This document shows positions 23,400 to 35,345 of a stretch of 64,000 nucleotides of DNA, in pieces. The position numbers and the translations under genes are program-made. Origin of the DNA: Calamus simplicifolius (taxonomy: Eukaryota; Streptophyta; Magnoliopsida; Arecales; Arecaceae); the NCBI GenBank assembly GCA_900491605.1, contig UESW01001791.1:106356-170355 (forward strand), given 5' to 3'. The notes beneath the pieces are model-generated. The model was not told the origin of the DNA, made no database searches, and saw only the letters and a program-made list of their open reading frames with translations. How positions within the stretch are numbered: position 1 is the stretch's first letter; each line of letters starts with the position of its first letter.

Positions 23400-25201
23400 A
23401 AGTAAACGAAAGATTGAGTATTCTAAAGGTGTGAATATTAATTGGAAGAATCACTCGATTGGAACAGAAAAAAATGGAGACATGTACAGTTTGGTGGGTT
23501 CATGCAGATTAGGATGCTGCCGCAAGGCTCCATTTGAACATATTCCCATTATTTCCACTTGCTCTATGGCACATGATTGGATAGCACAGTTTAAAGCTGA
23601 CTGGCTAAAGTTAAGAAAATAATTCAGATCAAGCTAGATTTGAAGCTCAACAAGCCAAATTTCAACCTGCAGAATAGGCTTGAAATAATATATTATATAT
23701 TTTGCATATAATAAATTATTGTTTTAAAGAATTTATGATTTAAATATTTGTATTCTTTGTATCAATTAAATGCTAGTTTAGACCTGAACCAAACTTTTGA
23801 ACTAAAAACATAAAATTTTAAAAAATCAAGCTTTGATTAAAGCTTAAACCAAGCTTTATTTAATTTTGAGTTGATTTTAGCTTGATTTAGGATTATTCTA
23901 AATGGTGAAGTAAGCTCATGTTCAGTTTTGACTTAAAATTAAACTTAAATTGAGCTCAAAGTAGTGATTAAAAAAAAATCAAGCTTGATCTTGAAATTTA
24001 ACTTAAGATTAATTTTCAATCTTAATTTGAATAGCAGAGCACTTTTTTCATCCACTTGATGCACATTTTTACAAGAGAAAGAAAAAGAGCAAGAAAAGCC
24101 TAAAGATTGCCTGTTAAAGCAATCCTCTAATGCTTAAGTCAACACAAAATTTTTGATAAAAGTAAAACAAAACCGTTAAGTCTCTTGAGATAGTGCACTA
24201 AAATATTTTAGAGTTATATATTGGATCTTGGTTATCTGTAATTTAGGGCTGCTTTTATGGCATTTGATAGAGTCCCTCTTAAATTTAGCCACTCATTATA
24301 TATGGTTTTGATGAGTTAAGGGTTAGAATATAGCAATACCTTTAATTGGTAGAGTTTCTCTTAAATAAGGTTTAAGAGTCCTTTTAGGATTAAGAAGGAC
24401 TCATGCTCAAAGTAGTCACACCTTTGATAGGATTCATTTTTGGTTTGAGTAGTAGCTTTGGTAGAAGCTGCTCCTGATTGAGACTTCCATCTTTGAGAAG
24501 ATATATAGAACAATCCATTCTCTTACATTATGCCACCTTCTAGCCTTAGATTAGCTAACTCATGCCGCATCACTTATCCCCTACTTTTGAGGGTTGAGAT
24601 TGAGTCTATGCTTAAGCCATGAAAGTAGCTTGATGGTTGACTTGTTTGAACTTCTTTTGCCCTACTTTTATAATGATCTGTCTACATTGGGTTCAGGATA
24701 AATTTGATTGAATTCAATGACTCATGAGCGTTGGTCAGTTAAGTTAGTGTAGACCAAGCTCAATGACTCATGGGTAGTTAGTTTTAAGAATTTGGCCAAT
24801 CTTTGAGTTGTCACTATCACTCTCAAATTAAAGTGATGTATAATGATGTGTCATCTTGAGAACAACCATATGCTTTGATGTGTCAACTCACATTGCACTA
24901 CTGATGGCTTATTATCTAAAGGGTGTGCAATGTCTTATCATCTACAATCTCTTTTTGGGTTTATATAAGCAGAGGGGATAGAGCTTATCTATTCCATCCT
25001 CTTTGGGTCTCCTTGACTTTAGCTCTATTGATCTAGTGGCCAAACAATCAAAATAAAGTTTTGAGGTGCAATAGTTTTAAATCTTACTAGTCAGTAGTGG
25101 TAGGAGTTGGAGCTTGAAAGGTCGTGATGGGAGTTAGTGTCGACCTCCATACTATCCTCCTATTCAACAAGACCATCTCAATTAAAACGATATTGGGTGT
25201 A
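23400..25201. other. AT-rich intergenic DNA upstream of the copia insertion
   Basis: No gene or element is recognised. The sequence runs without interruption to the 5-base target site AGAGT at 25202-25206. Confidence 0.5.
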
Positions 25202-25206
25202 AGAGT

Positions 25207-27378
25207 TGTAGGGAGAATAACCTTCAAGGCATGCATATTTTAAAATTTAATAACAATTATCAATGCGGAAGCTTAAAGATTAAATATTAATCTTTCTAAC
25301 ATGCATCAAGATCATATCTTTGCCTTATACTATAGGATCATTTGATCTAAATTATGCATATAAATAAAATCATCAAGATCATATCTTGATCTTCAAGATA
25401 AGAAGTCATACTACTTGTCTTGAAGCCTGCCTTAAGATCTAGGGATTATATCACTTACCTTAAGAACAATTGGTAAATAATTTGTGCTCTGCAGCTGTTC
25501 AATCGTTCGGCCTCTAGTATCGTCCACGCGAAGTCCCCGAATGATCGAATTTCCGGGAGTGCTAGCTCGCGGAAAAAGAACTTTGCTGATCTTGAATCCT
25601 CCCACTTGAATCTTCTTCTAAGATTCATCAAACTTTTGCTAACACCAGAATCACACCAGGATTTTATGTTCTAACTCTTTGGAATATCAATCCATAACAT
25701 GATCGTGTCTTTTTCTCGTGAAGAATGTCCTCTAATTTATAGGCTCAATTTAGCCTTTAACTCATTGAATTCTAACACTTAGAATTCTGACGTTTGGTGA
25801 AAATCAAAGACATGAATTCTAACACTTAGAATTCCAACGTTGACGTTTGGTGAAAATCAGAGACATGAATTCTAATACTTAGAATTCCAACATTGACGTT
25901 AGGTAAAAACCTATGAATTCTAACACTTAGAATTCCAACGTTTTGTTAATTCTGACGTTCGGTGAAAATGAAAGAGATATGAATTCTAACACTTATAATT
26001 TCATCATCTGGTTGATTCAAAGAGGTACATTAATTTCATATGAATTCTAACACTTAGAATTCCAACGGAAACAGTTTGGAGAAGATTAAGTCAATACATT
26101 AAATTCTTCATGAGAATTTAATTTCTTATGAGATAAGATTTTAGTTATCTCATCATGTGAGATCCTTATGCGAGAAAACTGTTTTCACATATGGGGTTTA
26201 GGTTTGGGTTTTGGTTTAAGCTGATTTGAATTTATTGGATTGAACCTATATAGATCATGGTCCTAGCCTAAATCAAATTTGGCTAGTCTTGAATCTATTT
26301 AAATCCAAATCAAGTCTAATTTCAAATCAATATTTGAAATTGATTAGTCCTTCTAATAGACTTAAACCTAATTGAATCTTATTCACTTGTACTTAACCCA
26401 ATTGAGATAATTCAATCAATCAAATTGATTAATTAAATCATATACGATTCTTAATTGTTGATCAGCAAATAGATCATCATAGAAAACTTCTATGTGTGTG
26501 ACTCTCTAGGTTCGAACCTAAGCTGGTAGCATAGGAACAACTTTCTATACTAATCGATGTGCCCATCTAGCAATAGAACCCGACGTCCGGATAGGTCGAA
26601 GAGTTGCCGAGTAAACTCGAAGAACCCTAAGAAATAGTTACTGTATAATTCATTCTTTTAACCATAAATGCTAAGGATGGCTTAAGAGCCTGTCAACTCT
26701 AAACAACAAATCCATAAAGTGATTTCAACTTTAGTGATTATGTGACCTTCACATGAAGTGCCTTGGCCAAGGTCTTGCTAAATTGAAACACAAGCATTTC
26801 TCCTTTTAACAGGATAGATCAAATTTCATCTTGATCCACAACTAACTACCACAAGTACTTGACTACACCCAGTAACCTTTCGTAGCTGGATTAAAAATTC
26901 AGATGGTCCAGCACCTAAGTATAATGAGTTGCTTGCAAGTCACCGGTTGTGATCTTTAGGTCTTAAGAATACTTATACCCATATTTTATCGGATTAACTC
27001 TTGATAGCAGAGTATCCAAAAATGAGTCACATTTAATGAAATATACTCCAACACTTTCACTTATATGTCATACTAGTGTCTCTACACTCCTTGGTTAAGA
27101 GGACAACCAACAAATATGATATACAAGGTCCTATAATTGATAGTACTATGGCTCTGTCATAGTATATCATTTGGTCGCGAACTCTTTTGAAGATCTTCAA
27201 AGATAAATCCTCCTTTATCGTGAAAGAAGATCCTGAGGGCTTCATTACTATTAGAAGTTTTAAGAAGATGTTCTTGTAATGAATAAATGCCAAATAGCTT
27301 TTATTAATATATCAATTTATATGCAATTTATATTAGCACAATCATCAAATGATTGGCTTTAGGATACAATTCCCAATA
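25207..27378 (-). repeat. Copia 3' LTR
   Basis: This is 2172 bases long and pairs along its length with 31772-33935. Its outer end reads TGTAGGGAGAATAACC on the plus strand. Its inner end, ATTCCCAATA, has lost the perfect TGTTGGGAA start by one substitution. It contains the TGACGT repeat block at about 25780-26070 and a TATAAAT box read on the minus strand at 25735-25741. Confidence 0.95.
25780..26075. repeat. Palindromic GAATTCTAACACTTAGAATTC repeats with TGACGT motifs in the 3' LTR
   Basis: About six units of roughly 45-60 bases each carry a palindrome of the form GAATTCTAACACTTAGAATT, most followed by TGACGTT(T/A/C)GG. Four intact TGACGT hexamers are present. For minus-strand transcription the block sits just upstream of the LTR TATA box, where U3 enhancers lie. 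TGACG is the core of plant as-1/bZIP sites. Confidence 0.8.
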
Positions 27379-27852
27379 AACTCCCACTTAGCCTAAAGCC
27401 ACTTATTACAGTATCTAATACCCATCTTCAACTTATAGTCGTCAAACTCTTGATGCTGAGTGCTTTAGTAAATGGGTTGCCTAAGTTTTTCTTTCCGTCA
27501 ATCTTCTGAAGATTTATGTCACCTCATTCTACAATCTCTCGAATAAGATTGTAGAAGTTTTAAGAAGATGTTCTTGTAATGAATAAACTGCCAAATAGCT
27601 TTTATTAATATATCAATTTATATGCAATTTATATTAGCACAATCATCAAATGATTGGCTTTAGGATACAATTCCCAATAAACTCCCACTTAGCCTAAAGC
27701 CACTTATTACAGTATCTAATACCCATCTTCAACTTATAGTCGTCAAACTCTTTGATGCTGAGTGCTTTAGTAAATGGGTTGCCTAAGTTTTTCTTTCCGT
27801 CAATCTTCTGAAGATTTATGTCACCTCGTTCTACAATCTCTCGAATAAGATG
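27252..27852. repeat. 300 bp tandem duplication across the pol end, PPT and LTR edge
   Basis: The segment 27252-27551 recurs at 27552-27852 with few differences. Each copy holds the first ~127 bases of the 3' LTR, the polypurine tract and the last ~45 codons of RNase H (frame text GKKNLGNPFTKAL). The duplicate junction reads AATAAGATTGTAGAAG. Only the copy nearer 28 kb is continuous with pol; the other gives the intact LTR. Confidence 0.9.
27379..27389 (-). other. Copia polypurine tract
   Basis: Read on the minus strand, AAGTGGGAG directly precedes the 3' LTR. This is the usual place and composition for the plus-strand primer. A second copy lies in the duplicated segment near 27682-27692. 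Confidence 0.75.
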
Positions 27853-28359
27853 AATCTAGTGCAGTATGTGCTTGGTGTGCTGATGTGCTTGTGGTTCCTT
27901 TGCTTGAGCTATGGCACCAGTGCTGTCACTGTACAACAGGAGTGGTCCATCTATGGAAGGTACCACTCCAAGTTCGGAGATGAATTTTCGCAGCCACACA
28001 GGTTCTTTCGCGGCATCTGATGTAGCGATGTACTCAGCTTCGCACACTGAATCTACCACTGCATGTTGCTTAAAACTTTTCCAGCAAACAACACCACCAT
28101 TCAGGATAAACACGAAACCCGACACACTTTTGCTATCATCATGATCTGATTGGAAACTGGAATCAGTATATCCAACAAGTTTCAAATCAGACTCTCCATA
28201 GACTAACCACTTGTCCTTAGTATTTCTCAAATACTTAAGGATTGTCTTAACAACTTGCCAGTATTTTTCTTCTAGATCAGATTGGTATCTACTCACTACT
28301 CCTAGTGAGTATGCAACGTCTGGTCTTGTATATGTCATGGTGTATATAATCGATCCCAC
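27694..28359 (-). pseudogene. Copia RNase H domain
   Basis: Minus-strand text includes YTRPDVAYSLGVVSRYQSD, GYTDSSFQSDHDDSKSVSGF, CEAEYIATSDAAKE and LYSDSTGAIAQAK, the standard copia RNase H blocks with their catalytic D, E and D. A TAG breaks the frame at 27856, after which the tail continues to a stop at 27694. The link to the reverse transcriptase at 28359 needs a one-base shift. Confidence 0.92.
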
Positions 28360-29207
28360 TACCGAAGCATATAAATTTGACTCATACGTTCTCTTTCATT
28401 AGGAGTTGTCGGACAATCCTTCTTAAAAAGATGAATTCCATGGCCTATCAAAAGATAGCCTTTCTTGAAATTCTTCATGCTAAACCTCTTTAGCATGGTG
28501 TCAATGTACATAGATTGGGATAAACCAAGCATCCTCTTAGATCTATCTCTATAGATTTTCATTCCTAGGATGTAGGATGCTTCTCTCAGATCTTTCATGG
28601 AGAATTGTGATGATAATCATGTCTTTATTCCTTGTAATGCAGGAATATCATTTCCAATTAAGAGAATATCATCCACATATAATACAAGAAATACTATAAC
28701 GGAACCGTTAGCCCATTTATAAATGCAAGGTTCTTCTTTATTCTTAACGAAGCCATAAGATTTGATCACATTATCAAATCGTATGTTCCAACTCCTAGAT
28801 GCTTGCTTAAGTCCATACATGGACTTCTGTAGCCTGCACACTTTAGACTCGTCTTCAGATATAAAACTTTCAGGCTGTATCATATACACTTGTTCTTCTA
28901 AATTAACATTTAGAAAAGCGGTTTTAACATTCATCTGCCAAATCTCACAATCTAAGTGTGCTGTTATAGCTAGCATAATTTGAATGGATTTCAGCATTGC
29001 CACAGGAGAAAATATCTCGTCATAGTCAATATCATAACGTTGACGATACCCCTTGGCAACCAGACGTACTTTGTAGGTCTCTACCTTTCCGTCTGCGTCT
29101 CTTTTCCTCTTGAAAACCCACTTACACCCTATGGGTTTTATCCCTTCGAGTGGGTTAACTAATGTCCATATATTATTGTCCTTCATGGAATCAAGTTCGG
29201 ATTTCAT
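28359..29207 (-). pseudogene. Copia reverse transcriptase
   Basis: The reading GCKWVFKRKRDADGKVETYK, the NVKTAFLN block (usually DVKTAFLNG, here N for catalytic Asp) and YGLKQASRSWN mark the fingers and palm. LYVDDILLIGND supplies the YVDD catalytic motif. TGA replaces a Trp codon near 28615, after which MKDLREASYILGMKIYRD continues the thumb. The changed Asp in the first catalytic block is a further sign of inactivity. Confidence 0.93.
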
Positions 29208-29216
29208 TGCATCAAG

Positions 29217-29515
29217 TCATTTATCAGAGTCAGTCCTTTGCATAGCATCCATATAGGTGATCGAATCCTCATTGTTCTCATTGAGCTCAATATGATCCTC
29301 ATTCTGGACCAAGAAACCTAAGTATCTGTCCGATTGATGTGGTACTCTACCAAATCGCCTTAATGGTGCATCTAAAATGGGTTTTGAGTTTGATCTAATC
29401 AACTCAGATTCTAAGGGTTCAAAGGTTTGTGTTGTTCCTTCTACTTGATGAACTTCCTCAAGTTTAACATTAGATCTATTTGTACCTTCCCTAAGGAACT
29501 CATTTTCAAGAAAAG
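29217..29515 (-). pseudogene. Copia linker between integrase and reverse transcriptase
   Basis: This variable segment is rich in Glu, Asn and Ser and has the phrase RFGRVPHQSDRYLGFLV, a typical boundary text before copia reverse transcriptase. It overlaps the integrase frame by about 20 bases, indicating a frameshift. Confidence 0.8.
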
Positions 29516-30327
29516 CTACTCTATTACTAATGAACAACTTTTGTTCTTCAGTATTGTAGAAGTAATATCCTTGGTTTCTTTCGGATAGCCGATAAAAAAA
29601 TATTTATCTAATTTAGGTTCAAGTTTGTCTGATTTTGCATGTTTCATATAAGCCGGACACCCCCAGACTCTCAGATAGGTGATAACCGATTTATGTCCAT
29701 ACCACATCTCATGTGGAGTTTTAGAAATAGACTTATTTGGAATCTTATTGAGAATATGACAAGCTGATTCTAATGCATATTCCCAAAATGACATTGACAA
29801 GCTTGCAAAACTCATCATGGACCGAACCATGTTTAATATGGTTCGATTCCTTCTTTCTGACATACTGTTGTGCTGCGATATTCTTGAAGGAATATATTGG
29901 GAGAGAATCTCATTCTTTCTTAAATATGTCACAAAGTCATTTGAAAGGTATTCTTCTCTTCGATCTGATCGAAGGGTCTTAATACATTTTCTTGTTTGTT
30001 CTTCTACTTCTTTATGATATAGTTTGAATATTTCAAACGATTCGGATTTATGTCTCAAAGATAGACATAACCAAACCTAGAAAGCTTATCTGTAAAAGTA
30101 ATGAAGTAGTAATATCCACCTTTGGCATAAGTGCTCATTAGTCCACATACATCAGTATGTACTAGACCCAATAGCTCTTTAGCTCTTTCATCTTTTTCAG
30201 TAAAAGATGACTTGATCATTTTACTAAGAAGACAGGATTCACAGATAGTTAATGATTCATAATCATCAACTCGAAGGATGCCCTCATGGGTTAACATGTT
30301 TAATCTGTTCTTATTGATATGACCCAA
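29516..30327 (-). pseudogene. Copia integrase core and GAG-pre-integrase
   Basis: MGHINKNRLNML preceded by HHRLG is the GAG-pre-integrase His motif. CESCLLSKM supplies the zinc Cys pair, followed by the core start LLGLVHTDVCG (first Asp) and FTDKLSRFGYVYL. A one-base shift near 30056 leads to LRSDRREEYLS (second Asp region; usual DNGGE/DRGGE altered). SQHNSMSERRNRT carries the third catalytic Glu, and the C-terminus includes FWEYALESACHILNKIP and WGCPAYMK. Confidence 0.92.
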
Positions 30328-30336
30328 CCGATGGTG

Positions 30337-30603
30337 TTAAAGATAAATATCTATGACATCAGTTATTCTAGGGCGCTTCCTTGATTTGTACACTACATTC
30401 ACAGGCTGTGATAATATATAAATGCCAATAGATAAATGCCCAGTCATTACAGTGACTCCATTCATAATGATATTCAAAGTAACATCTTTTATTAAAATTT
30501 CATAATGACTTTTGGCCAGAAGGCCTATAGAGATTATGTTCAACAAGAACGTTGGGCAAAAATGACAATCATTTAGTACAATGACATTTCTATTGAAAAC
30601 CAT
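30337..30603 (-). pseudogene. Copia region between protease and integrase
   Basis: Text such as LLNIISIGLLAKSHYEI matches the segment after copia protease (usual NLISVSLLDKAGY style). TAA interrupts the join to HHRLGH at about 30337. The protease Asp motif itself is not readable, so it is lost or frame-scrambled upstream. Confidence 0.75.
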
Positions 30604-31757
30604 TTCAAGAACTCCTAATACCAGAACTGGAACTAATCTTCAATCCCTGACATTGAGAAATCTTTCGTTGTCTTCAAATCTTCTAGTGACCTGTAGTCCC
30701 TGCAATGAATTGGAAATGTTTAAAAGGACTCCCAGTATCCAATACCCAGGTCTGATTATCATATACAAAAAAATTACAAGATGTTATCATATAAATACTT
30801 TGTTGAGAACATCTTGCCCCTTTTTCTTCTTTGGCCTATTGGATCAAGTGTGACAATGTAAAGAGGATAGTTCCTCTTTCAGTGCCCTTTCATCTTGTAA
30901 TGATAGCATTCAGTCTGACTTTTATTAACTTTTTTTTTTTGCATTTGACCTCTTATAGATATCCTAGTATGTTGCACATTTTTCTTATTCTTTTTCTTCT
31001 TCCCTTTCCCAAAGGTTGACGTCCTACCTTAAATCTTTCAACCACATTAACCAAACCCTTAGAGAGCTGGTTGTCCTTCTCAAAGTTCTGTAACCACATG
31101 ATCAACTACAACTATTGTTTGATTTAGAGCATCCTTAACCTAATATAATTTAATTTAGATTTGATCAAATACTCTTATAGTCCATTTGATTTAAACCTTA
31201 GGGTCTAACCCTTTATGGACCTGATTTAGTTAACCCAAAAGATTAAATATATTTCATGTTTACATAACTTCCATGTTATATATTTCGAATCATGCATCAC
31301 TTGCATTATATAACTACTCATAATTCCTATATTTAGATCATATCTAAAAAGATTATGAATAAATATTTAACATTTAAATAAGACTCTCATAAATATTTGT
31401 ATGTTTCATAACATAGACAACAAGCTATCATATCTCATATCTATGTTTTTATACTAAACATGCAAATATCATGCTTTTATACAACATCAATATGTATCAA
31501 ATATAAACATCTCTTGAGAGTGTATGTAATCTGTGTTTTGATGCCAAAGATCAATTTGAATTATCTTTTGACTAAGTATCAAAGATGAGAGAACCATAAC
31601 GACATCGCAATACGTCATAGAATACCTCGTTGAATGGGGTAATATGGATTTTTAATCCATCTATGACTGGATAGCCTGGTGATCCATTTTAGCTATAATT
31701 ACAAAATTAATAGGAACACTAATTTACATGCTATAAATTAGATCAAGATGAAACCAT
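30604..31757 (-). pseudogene. Copia gag remnant with damaged zinc knuckle
   Basis: Around 30915-30860 the minus strand reads ECYHYKMKGH then RNYP, a CCHC knuckle in which the second Cys is Tyr and the last Cys is also changed. Between here and the primer-binding site little gag text is readable, and the space (about 0.9 kb) is short for gag plus protease. Deletion and decay are likely. Confidence 0.6.
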
Positions 31758-31769
31758 ACTCTGATACCA
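31758..31769 (-). other. Copia primer-binding site
   Basis: On the minus strand TGGTATCAGAGT begins two bases inside the 5' LTR. It fits the 3' end of initiator Met-tRNA, the common primer of plant copia elements; the last base differs from the usual C. Confidence 0.92.
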
Positions 31770-31771
31770 TT

Positions 31772-33935
31772 TGTAGGAGAAATAACCTCCAAGGCATATG
31801 TATTTTAAAATTTGATAACAATTACCAATGCAAAAGCTTAAAGATTAAATATTAATCTTTCTAACATGCATCAAGATCATATCTTTGCCTTATACTATAG
31901 GATCGTTTGATCTAAATTATGCATATAAATAAAATCATCAAGATCATATCTTGATCTTCAAGATAAGAAGTCATACTACTTGTCTTGAAGCCTGCCTTAA
32001 GATCTAGGGATCATATCACTTACCTTAAGAATAATTGGTAAATCCTTTGTGCTCTACAGCCGTTCAATCATCCGGCCTCTAGTATCACCCACGCGAAGTT
32101 CCCAAATGATCGGATTCCCGGGAGTGCTAGCTCGCAGAAAAATAACTTTACTGATCTTGAATCCTTCCACTTGAATCTTCTTCCAAGATCCACCAAACTT
32201 TTGCTAATACCAGAATCATATCAGGATTTTATGTTCTAACTCTTTGGAATATCAATCCATAACATGATCGTGTCTTTTTCTGGTGAAGAATGTTCTCTAA
32301 TTTATAGGCTCAATTTAGCCTTTAGCTCATTGAATTCTAATACTTAGAATTCTGACGTTTGGTGAAAATCAAAGACATGAATTTTAACACTTAGAATTTC
32401 AACGTTGACGTTTGGTGAAAACCAGAGACATGAATTCTAATACTTAGAACTCCAATGTTGACATTTGGAGAAAACCTATGAATTCTAACCCTTAAATTCC
32501 AACGTTTTGTTAATTTTGACGTTCGGTGAAAATGAAAGAGATATGAATTTTAACACTTAGAATTTCATCGTCTGGTTGATTCAAAGAGGTACATTAATTC
32601 CATATAAATTCTAACACTTAGAATTCCAACGGAAACCATTTGGAGAAGATTAAGTTAATACATTAAATTCTTCATGAGAATTTAATCTCTCATGAGATAA
32701 GATTTTAGTTATCTCATCATGTGAGATCCTTATGCGAGAAAACTATTTTCACACATGGGGTTTAGGTTTGGGTTTTGGTTTAAGCTGATTTGAATTTATT
32801 AGATTGAACCTACATAGATCATGGTCCTAGCCCAAATCAAATTTGGCTAGTGCTGAATCTATTTAAATCTAAATCAAGTCTAATTTCAAATCAATATTTG
32901 AAATTGATTAGTCATTCTAATAGACTTAAACCTAATTGAATCTTATTCACTTGTACTTAACCCAATTGAGATAATTCAATCAATCAAATTGATTAATTAA
33001 ATCATATACGATTCTCAATCGTTGATCGGTAAATAGATCATCCTAGGAAACTTCTATGCGTGTGACTCTCTAGGTTCGAACCTAAGCCGGTAGCATAGAA
33101 ACAACTTTTATACTAATCGATGTGCCCATCTAGCAATGGAACCCGACGTCCAGATAGATCGAAGAGTTACTAAGCAAACTCAAAGAACCCTAAGAAATAG
33201 TTACCGTATAATTCATCCTTTTGACCACAAATGCAAAGGATGGCTTAAGAGCCTGTCAACTCCAAACAGCAAATCCATAAAGTAATTTCAACTTTAGTGA
33301 TCATGTGACCTTCACATGAAGTGCCTTGACCAAGGTCTTGCTAAATTGAAACACAAGCATTTCTCCTTTTAACAGGATAGGTCAAATTCCATCTTGATTC
33401 ACAACTGACTACCACAAGTACTTGACTGCACCCAATAACCTTTCGTAGCTGGATTAAAAATTCAGGTGGTCTAGCACCTAAGTACAATGAGTTGCTTGCA
33501 AGTTATCGGTTGTGATCTTTAGGTCTTAAGGATACTTATACTCATATTTATCGGATTAACTCTTGACAGCAGAGTATCCGGAAATGAGTCACGTTCGGTG
33601 AAATGTACTCCTACACTTTCACTTGTATGTCATACTAGTGTCTCTTCACTCCTTGGTTAAAGGACAACCAACAAATATGATATACAACGTCCTATAATTG
33701 ATAGCACTATGGCTCTGTCATAGTATATCATTTGGTCGCGAACTCTTTTGAGGATCTTCAAAGATAAATCATCCTTTATCGTGAAAGAAGATCCTGAGGG
33801 CTTCATTACTATTAGGAGTTTTAAGAAGATGTTCTTGTAATGAATAAACTGCTAAATAACTTTTATTAATATATTTATATGCAATTTACATTAGCACAAT
33901 CATCAATGATTGGCTTTAGGATATAATTTCCAACA
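31772..33935 (-). repeat. Copia 5' LTR
   Basis: 2164 bases, TGTTGGAAATT...CTCCTACA on the minus strand, next to target copy AGAGT at 33936. It shows the same TGACGT-bearing repeat block (about 32325-32640) and a TATAAAT box on the minus strand near 32300-32306, so it holds the element's own promoter. Confidence 0.95.
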
Positions 33936-33940
33936 AGAGT

Positions 33941-34299
33941 ATATTTGTTTGAGTTTTATACCTTTTAATGGTGACTTTTTTATAGGTAATGTAAAGTTTT
34001 GATTTTTAGTAGTTGCCAAAACCCATTGTTAATTACTCACTCTCAAGGTCTACAACACTTGTAATTAAGAAGTTACATTCTTGTCAACTTTGTTGGTGTA
34101 GATGTATGCATATGCGAGAAAGAAAATTTTTTATTTTCATTATTATATTTATATTTATTTTGAGTTCTAAGGTAACATTATTATTCTTTTATGATTTAAG
34201 TTTAATATCGTATGTATATCCTTCTTTTGCCCTCATGACCTATTTTTAGTTCTAAGTTCGAGCCTTATATAGGTAGGTGCTGTTCATATCATCCCCATT
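33941..34299. other. AT-rich flank of the copia element
   Basis: No gene is seen; the 78-codon frame at 34013-34249 shows only chance hydrophobic runs. Confidence 0.5.
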
Positions 34300-34880
34300 A
34301 TTAGCACCTTGGGAGAGCAAGACTAAGTTTTTAATGAAGTAAGGCTTTGACTTTTAATGGAGCAAGGCTTATGATGGATCAAGGTTTTGAATCCTCAACG
34401 ATGTTTGATGGAGCGAGGCTCTGATCTACAATAGAGCTGGGCTCTAAATCTTTAATAGAGCAAGGCTCAAACTCTTTGATTAAGTAGAGCTCAAGTCTTT
34501 AATTATGCAGGGCACCAGTTTGCAATGGAGTAAGGCTGATTTTTTATGGAGTAGGACTCTAAAGGTTTGATGAAGCAAAGCTTCAAGTCCTTGATAAAAA
34601 AAGGCTTCAGTCTTTAATGGACTAAGGTTTTAGTCTTTGATGAAGCAATGCTTTTTTGATAGAGTCGAGCTTCAGATTTTTACTGGAGCAGGGCTCTAGA
34701 TTTTGGTAGGGCAAGGCTCCAAGTTTATGATAGAGCAAGGCTCCAGACTTCAATAGAGTATAGCTTTGATTTTTGATGAAGCAGAATTCTAAGGTTTTGA
34801 TGATGCAAAGCTCCAAAGTTTTGATAAAGTAAGGCTCTAAGTCTTTAATAAAGCGAGAATCTACTTTAACTTGAATTAGG
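34300..34880. repeat. Degenerate ~27-35 bp minisatellite (GGAGCAAGGCTCTGAT type)
   Basis: About 18 diverged units each include a form of GGAGCAAGGCT followed by CTAAGTCTTTGAT. They make a false minus-strand frame rich in Leu, Lys and Ile at 34622-34885. Confidence 0.8.
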
Positions 34881-35345
34881 AGCATGACTCCTCTTGGACT
34901 TAGATCAAGTGCATGACTTCTCTTTAGCTTTAACTAACATCTAGCCTCGTTATGGATTGAACTAAGAGTATGACTCCTTTTGACTTGCTTAGGAGCATAA
35001 CTCATCTTTGGCTTGACTTAAGAGAATGACTTCTCTTTAGCTTGAAAGTATGGCTCCTCTTTGGCTTGAGATAGAAGCATGGCTCATATTTGGTTTGAGT
35101 CAGAAGTGTGGCTCATCTTTGACTTGAATCAGAAGTATGACTTTTCTCTAGGCTACTTTAGCCTTGATCTAAGAGTAAGACTCCCACTTCAATTAGCTTG
35201 GTCTCAATCTAGGAGAAGGATCGCCCTTTAGGTCAACTTAGTCTTGATATGAAAGAAGGGCTCTTTTTTGGGCTATCTTGACCTCAATCTAGGAGCAAGG
35301 CTCTCCTTTAGGTCGGTTTGGTCTCGATCTATGAGAAGAGCTCCT
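34880..35345. repeat. Two further degenerate minisatellites (GCATGACTCCTCTTTGGCTTGA; GATCTAGGAGCAAGGCTC)
   Basis: From 34880 to about 35145 units of 30-36 bases share GCATGACTCCTCTTTGGCTTGA. From about 35145 to 35345 units of 45-60 bases share TTGGTCTCGATCTAGGAG. The three blocks follow one another directly and share words, so they may come from one ancestral array. Confidence 0.7.

Larger units (their letters stand above)
25207..33935 (-). mobile_element. Full-length Ty1/copia LTR retrotransposon (defective)
   Basis: Both ends are resolved. The 5-base target duplication AGAGT lies at 25202-25206 and 33936-33940. On the minus strand the element runs TG...CA, with 5' LTR 31772-33935 and 3' LTR 25207-27378. 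The primer-binding site TGGTATCAGAGT adjoins the 5' LTR and fits initiator Met-tRNA. A purine tract AAGTGGGAG precedes the 3' LTR. Inside lie zinc knuckle, GAG-pre-integrase, integrase, reverse transcriptase and RNase H in copia order. Stops and frameshifts break the frame at many points. LTRs of about 2.17 kb are long for copia. Both LTRs remain very alike, so insertion is not ancient. Confidence 0.96.

Noticed and set aside
26500..26540. tRNA-like GGTTCGAACC word
   Set aside because: It is inside the copia LTR, repeated in the other LTR, and no cloverleaf can be drawn around it.
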